Part shown: piece after piece, positions 59,953-64,000 of the stretch | Layout: every line of letters begins with the position of its first letter | Position numbering within the stretch: the first letter of the stretch is position 1 | Origin: Amanita rubescens | Lineage: Eukaryota; Basidiomycota; Agaricomycetes; Agaricales; Amanitaceae | Length of the DNA: 64,000 bases | Assembly (NCBI GenBank): GCA_015039365.1 | Contig: WION01000066.1 | Location: 62,001-126,000, forward strand | Direction of reading: 5' to 3' | The notes under the pieces: model-generated | What the model was told of the DNA's origin: nothing | Seen by the model: only the letters and a program-made list of their open reading frames with translations | Database searches by the model: none | Translations under genes and position numbers: made by a program

Positions 59953-61179
59953 TCATTGTTCGTCATCGGAATGCAGGTAGGGATTGTCATCCAGATCAAT
60001 CGGATCACCAATCGGATCATCATCCTCCAGCTCATCGCTTTCCATCAACGCTCCCTTCTCTGGCGTCACGTTTGGGGTCATAGACATTGCCATCTCCAAG
60101 ATGTACCGCAAGGAGCCCAACACAGTTGACAAGTCTTCCTGCATCACATTAAACAGCCTGCTCAGTTTGAGGACCCCTTCCTGTGTAATAATTAGGAAGA
60201 TGTAAGAGAGACCATATGTTGCAACGCCATAGACAGAGGTATTGCTTCGTCCTCGGTTGACACGCGATTGACGGAGACATGCGAGATACACGACTAGTTG
60301 GGCTAAAGCGCTGTTAACGTTACCACAGACTTTGGCCAAGACACAGAGCAAGAGCGAGTAAAAGCGTCGATTAGGAACTTTCGGGGACCTGATGACAATT
60401 CCGATACCATGGTCAACAAGACCGCCGACAATGGTCTTGTGGTGGTCCGCGTAGGATTAGTTGTGCGGTTGGACATCGGACCCACACCCCCGAGGCTGGA
60501 GTTGGCGATGCCATGGTCAACACGACCGGTCTTGCGGGTTGGAGTCGGCATAGGATTAATTATGTGGTTGAATGAAACTTCGCAAAGTGTTGGTGTACGT
60601 CGGCCGTCCTCGGTTAACTCAGTTGGTGAAATTCCAGAAACCTTGCCTCGCTGAAGTTTTTTGTGTTTAAATCGCCAACAGAATGACCAACCAACTCACC
60701 ATTACCGCTATACACTCGCATAGAAGGAAGTCCATAGCAATTTTACACCCCGCCTCACTTGATCGCTCGTAGATTGTAGTATAGTTTTCCAGGAGCGATA
60801 CTAATAAAGCCTCTCGTCATTGCACGGTTCAATAACATCAGGGAAAAACTTTACCAAGGGATGCCGATGGCTCAAGGGTCTTGAACTCTGGCATCATCTC
60901 AATCTTCCACAGGTGCTTTGCGGCATCCTTCAGTGAGGAACTGTACGTCAAGCCGAAGTCTAGAACTGCCTCGTCGAGTGTGAACTCCTTTGCGGCCTTG
61001 CGTATGGACTCCTTTTCAACTTTTGCGGAAAGCGCCTGATCTTTCAACTTCCTAAGAATGCGGAGAGTAGCGCTGTCTGCAGGCTTGGAAGCATTGGCGA
61101 TAGCGAAGAGCTCTTCGAAGAGAGACTTAATTGCCACTGAAGTGACTGAACTCGAGTCGGCTCGGGGGCGCTTTGGCAT
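59953..61179 (-). CDS. Uncharacterised agaricomycete protein, possibly with a nuclease-like fold
   Basis: ATG at 61179 (MPKRPRADSSS). Exon 1 ends at 60855, intron 60801-60854, exon 2 60800-60700, a third exon begins near 60645, and the last exon ends at the stop at 59953; the 60360-60600 junction is uncertain. Recognisable stretches are a helical N-terminus (SLFEELFAIANASK), YERSSEAGCKIAMDFLL, and a C-terminal block NRRFYSLLLCVLAKVC, ALAQLVVYLACLRQSR, SVYGVATYGLSYIFLIITQEG with an acidic tail. The QLVVYLACLRQSR block resembles agaricomycete proteins of unknown function that I associate with restriction-endonuclease-like folds; that link is weak. An internal tandem duplication at 60403-60580 may have damaged the middle. 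Confidence 0.55.
60403..60580. repeat. Tandem duplication of about 75-100 bp inside the gene
   Basis: Two copies, about 60403-60484 and 60509-60580, share GAT(A/G)CCATGGTCAACA(A/C)GACC, then GTAGGATTAGTTGTGCGGTT versus ATAGGATTAATTATGTGGTT. On the minus strand the copies read in different frames (RVDHGIAN and GLVDHGIGIVI). Confidence 0.7.
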
Positions 61180-61334
61180 GATGTTGAAACGTCCACAGGT
61201 GCAAAGCGACAAACAATACAAACAAATAACACTCGCCCACGGCCACGGGTTATCCACCGTCTGGTTGCTTATGTAATCAGTAGTCAATGCACTAACCTGC
61301 CACCATCGACGGCCGACTAGTGACTACTACCTTC
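61180..61334. promoter_or_regulatory. Divergent (bidirectional) promoter region
   Basis: 155 bp between the ATG of the minus-strand gene (61179) and that of the plus-strand gene (61335). So short a head-to-head spacing implies shared control sequence. No TATA box is visible. Confidence 0.45.
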
Positions 61335-62444
61335 ATGCCAATCAGTTCAGTTCTCGCCGCTGTTATTGCTGCTGTGTCCGCCGTGTCTGGCGCATGCATC
61401 GGGGCAATCGTTAACGGCTGGTGGAATAGCCGGCTCGATCAGTATAAACGACGGAGGGAAGAGCGAGATGCTGTGAAGAAGTATAGAGATCCTCTGCTGT
61501 TAGCTTGCGAGGAGCTCCAATCACAGCTGTGGCATTTAGCACATACTACGGACAATCCAAAACACATACAGAATGCCAACAAATTGTTTACCGATTTCGA
61601 GAGGATATATCCATACATGTGGACAATCAAGTAGTTTGGTAGATTATTCGCCTGGATCTACATTCTTCAACAAGATGTCGCCAATGTCCACCATGGCATT
61701 GCAAAAGAGGACAGAGACTTTATGGACAGCCTTTATAAACTTAGGGCAGCTTTCAACGACCCCGTCTTCTCTAACAATCACCCTTTTCACGTTACTCGAG
61801 GTGAACAAATTGCTATTGGCGAAAAAATGGCGACTCAAGGCCCCGGGCTGCCGTTATCATGCATTGGATTCGCCGAGTTTATATCATGTTGGGAGAAGAA
61901 GGAGAATGATAACCCCATTTCTTTCAAAACCTGGTTTACGAGTCTCGAGGACTCATTACGGGAATTCAAACAAACAGACAAAAGTGTCCTTACAGAACCA
62001 ACCCATCGTTCTGCACATTTCACCAACCGACGGAACAATCGGAATAACGATCTTGATCGAGACGCTGGTCGCAATCATCTTGTTCGTATTTGTAAAATCC
62101 AGCGGTGTCTCATATCACTCATCGAGGCGCTGGATCCCCAACAACTACGTGCTCCTTATCATCTCAGAGTCCCCCTTCCATCTCTGGATTGGGTTGGCGA
62201 CGGCCAGGGACATAATGATGGCAAGGACGGTGCTGAGGGAGATGGCATCGGCGCGATAGAGAGTGACCCAGTAAAACCCTCGCACATCAGTGGTAGTTCC
62301 GAGGATGGAGTCAAACCAGCGTCCGACGATGAACAAGGTGACAGCGGCAGGGAGGGTGAGTTTGTGGTCTCATCATCTCTGGAGATGTATGTACTAACCT
62401 GGATGACCGTATGGAGAGCAAGCCAGGATAAGGGATCAGGCTAA
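61335..62444 (+). pseudogene. Fungal N-terminally anchored protein with one in-frame TAG
   Basis: ATG at 61335 (MPISSVLAAVIAAVSAVSG, hydrophobic). The order GAIVNGWWNSRLDQYKRRRE, KKYRDPLLLACEELQSQLW, then after the stop FGRLFAWIYILQQDV, RGEQIAIGEKM, LSCIGFAEF and LISLIEALDP matches a widespread family of unknown function in fungi and actinobacteria. TAG at 61632-61634 interrupts the frame between MWTIK and FGRLFAW; the same frame is otherwise open to 62444. An intron that removes only the stop is not available. Either a recent pseudogene, a readthrough site or a sequence error. Residues after about 62140 are probably outside the family and overlap antisense membrane-protein-like sequence and the tandem repeat. 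Confidence 0.75.
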
Positions 62445-62903
62445 ACATACTACCCCATCAACCATGATTGCAGCAAGTCCAAGGGCGTCATGTGACTACC
62501 AGCGTCACAGTAATGATGATGTAAGCCAAAGTAAGCGTGCAGCCTGAGCGTCCGACGATGAACAAGGTGACAGCGGCAGGGAGAGTGAGTTTGTGGTCTC
62601 ATCATCTCTGGAGAAGTATGTACTAACCTGAAAGACTGTATGGAGAGCGATCCAGGCAAAGGAATAAGGCAGCAAGGAGTCCAAGGAGGTCGTCATACCA
62701 GCGTCACAGTAATGATGATGTAAGCCAAAGTAAGCGTGCAGCGTCCGACAATGAAGAAGGTGATAGCGACAGGGAGGGTGAGTTTGTGGTCTCATCATCT
62801 CGGGAGAAGTATGTACTAACAAGACTGTTGGAGAGCGATCCAGGCAAAGGAATAAGGCTAAGCGTACCCCATCAACCGTGATGGCAGCAAGTCCAAGGGG
62901 CAA
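62145..62903 (-). pseudogene. Degenerate multi-pass membrane protein with duplicated segments
   Basis: The minus strand holds hydrophobic segments such as LPAAVTLFIVGRWFDSIL, AISLSTVLAIIMSLAVA and, in another repeat copy, LPVAITFFIVGRCTLTL followed by AYIIITVTLV; LGLAAIMVDGVV recurs in the copies. These look like transmembrane helices of one gene. The segments lie in different frames, stops intervene, and good acceptors are missing, so no working model can be built. The tandem repeat at 62318-62903 seems to have multiplied one exon plus its flanks. Confidence 0.4.
62318..62903. repeat. Three tandem copies of an about 200-bp unit
   Basis: CAGCGTCCGAC(G/A)ATGAA followed by GTGAGTTTGTGGTCTCATCA and GTATGTACTAAC occurs at about 62318, 62547 and 62742. 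The linkers share CGTCACAGTAATGATGATGT at about 62503 and 62702. Copies differ by small indels. Confidence 0.88.
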
Positions 62904-63217
62904 GAGGACCCCCGAAAACCCCCCTTAGATACCTGAGGCGGCCCCTACCCAAATTTGCGGTTTTTTACCCAAGGAAAATCTCAAGATTTTTATCCTTTTT
63001 CCTCAGGCCACAGCCCCATTTTTTATCCCCGACCCCAGTTCAGGCCTACCTGCGGTAGTGGTGAGCCAATTTTTATCCTCTGGATGGTTCAAGCCCCCCC
63101 TACGCTTCAGAATGACGATGTACATTCTCTACTTAACTCCTAGATACTAATCTGTACCTTTGGAACAATTCAAAATAGTGATTTCCCTCGTACAAATTAG
63201 TGAAACCTGCCCCAAGA
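62904..63217. other. Pyrimidine-rich spacer
   Basis: Contains repeated TTTTTATCC motifs (62976, 63019, 63073) and CCTGAGG/CCTCAGG inverted hexamers around 62930 and 63001. No gene. Confidence 0.4.
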
Positions 63218-63562
63218 CTATTCCTCCAACTCCAGCTCATTTTGTGTCAATCTCTTTCTTTTTCCCATTTCTGAGACAGCCAGAGCGATGGTAGTCAGCT
63301 TCGTCTTGAGGATTTTGAACATATGAAAGTCATCTGGCGAGATCTTGAGACCAGTTTCCGAGATCTGGGGCACATGCTTGAGTGTGTAGAGGAAATGACT
63401 AGAAGGAATCATGTCGAAGCACTTCAACGTATGTGAAGGGGGCTTATCAGAGAACTGGATCCCGAAGTGATGTTCATAGATTTGTACGTTGATGTACGAT
63501 GCGGCCGTGATTGCTGGGACAGAACTTAGGAGTATACGTATACTAAACGGTTGGAGCCTTAG
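63218..63562 (-). pseudogene. Gene fragment cut by the P450 E block
   Basis: An open frame on the minus strand encodes IRILLSSVPAITAASYIN, SHFLYTLKHVPQISE and ends KRKRLTQNELELEE. It has no convincing ATG; its upstream part is replaced by sequence shared with the P450 duplication block from 63563. I do not recognise the family. It may be the 3' end of a gene truncated by the duplication. Confidence 0.45.
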
Positions 63563-64000
63563 CGGCGAACAGGCTCTAACTTTTATGCCTGAGAAGTCAT
63601 ATGATCCCAAAATTTATCATTAGTACCTAGGCAGAAAACGAGGATATGCCCTCCAACTATCACGTCCGCTTACGGAACATCACTTCTGCCTTAGGATCAA
63701 GAGTTGCCATAGTCCCAAACCACATTTCGGATGGGCGTCCACCGTCATTGGCCATCTTCACATCGTAGTTTAGTAAAACATGTGCAAGCATCGTCTTGAC
63801 CTCATTTACTGCGAAAAACCTGCCTGGACTAGAATTGAGAACATATCAACATATCAGAACGTGTCGGTTTCGAAGAATGACACAAAGTACCATGCATGCC
63901 GCCCTTGTCCAAATGTTAGAAATCCGGTAGTAGGAGTCACCATTCCGTGTTTTGTGCTTTCGCCTTCTTTCTCGCGCATCTTGGAAAACCTGAACCCGTC
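63563..64000 (-). repeat. Segmental duplication, copy 3 (start; runs off the edge)
   Basis: From GCGAACAGGCTCTAAC the sequence follows the 3' parts of the C and D blocks at about 43078 and 56858 with high identity to the window edge. Confidence 0.9.
63660..64000 (-). CDS. Cytochrome P450 E (partial, 3' end)
   Basis: Stop at 63660 (EVMFRKRT). The last exon, the intron of about 60 nt that splits the haem Cys codon, and FGQGRHACPGRFF at about 63835-63905 are present; the gene continues beyond the right edge. Closely related to C and D; intactness cannot be judged. Confidence 0.85.

Noticed and set aside
62930..63010. CCTGAGG/CCTCAGG inverted motif as transposon ends
   Set aside because: Only 7 bp, with no target duplication and no internal element.

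Overview
This looks like nuclear DNA of an agaricomycete basidiomycete. The gene models carry many short GT-AG introns (about 41-70 nt). The gene families are typical of mushroom-forming fungi: NACHT-ankyrin and NB-ARC-TPR NLRs, an MLKL-NTD/kinase protein, expanded P450s, trichodiene-synthase-like terpene cyclases, HNH_2 and F-box proteins. I found no rRNA, tRNA, CRISPR array or clear LTR element. All exon structures were spliced by eye; I checked them by intron phase and by whether the total CDS length is a multiple of three.

Layout. 1-3655 (-): NACHT-ankyrin NLR running off the left edge, in an AT-rich, CpG-depleted block. 3.7-8 kb: gene-poor DNA with a decayed tandem duplication. 7998-9057 (-): secreted two-domain beta-sandwich protein. 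11.2-11.8 kb: relic of an alpha/beta-hydrolase whose intact paralogue is at 14968-16192 (-). 12229-14307 (-): MLKL-like N-terminal helical domain fused to a pseudokinase. 16960-20507 (-): Mub1/SamB-type MYND protein. 23405-28837 (+): NB-ARC gene followed by about 29 copies of a 126-bp TPR unit, frame-broken, in a second CpG-depleted block that ends sharply near 29815. From 31.7 kb to the right edge: a P450-rich region with four full-length P450 genes (A 31722-33698, B 38556-40634, C 43168-45263, D 56941-59020), a fifth cut by the edge (E), and at least five P450 fragments. Within it lie an HNH nuclease (41429-42807), an F-box protein (46622-48039) with a truncated copy, and two sesquiterpene-synthase-like genes (48541-49663 and 53942-55077). 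The right end has an uncharacterised agaricomycete gene (59953-61179), a divergent gene with one in-frame TAG (61335 on), and tandem repeats.

How the parts may work together. The left half resembles a fungal innate-immunity or cell-death neighbourhood: two NLRs plus an MLKL-like pseudokinase within 28 kb. The right half resembles a terpenoid biosynthetic locus grown by segmental duplication: P450 blocks C, D and E are copies of one unit, all on the minus strand, with the two terpene synthases between C and D. Both readings are inference from domain content and position; no expression or homology search was available.
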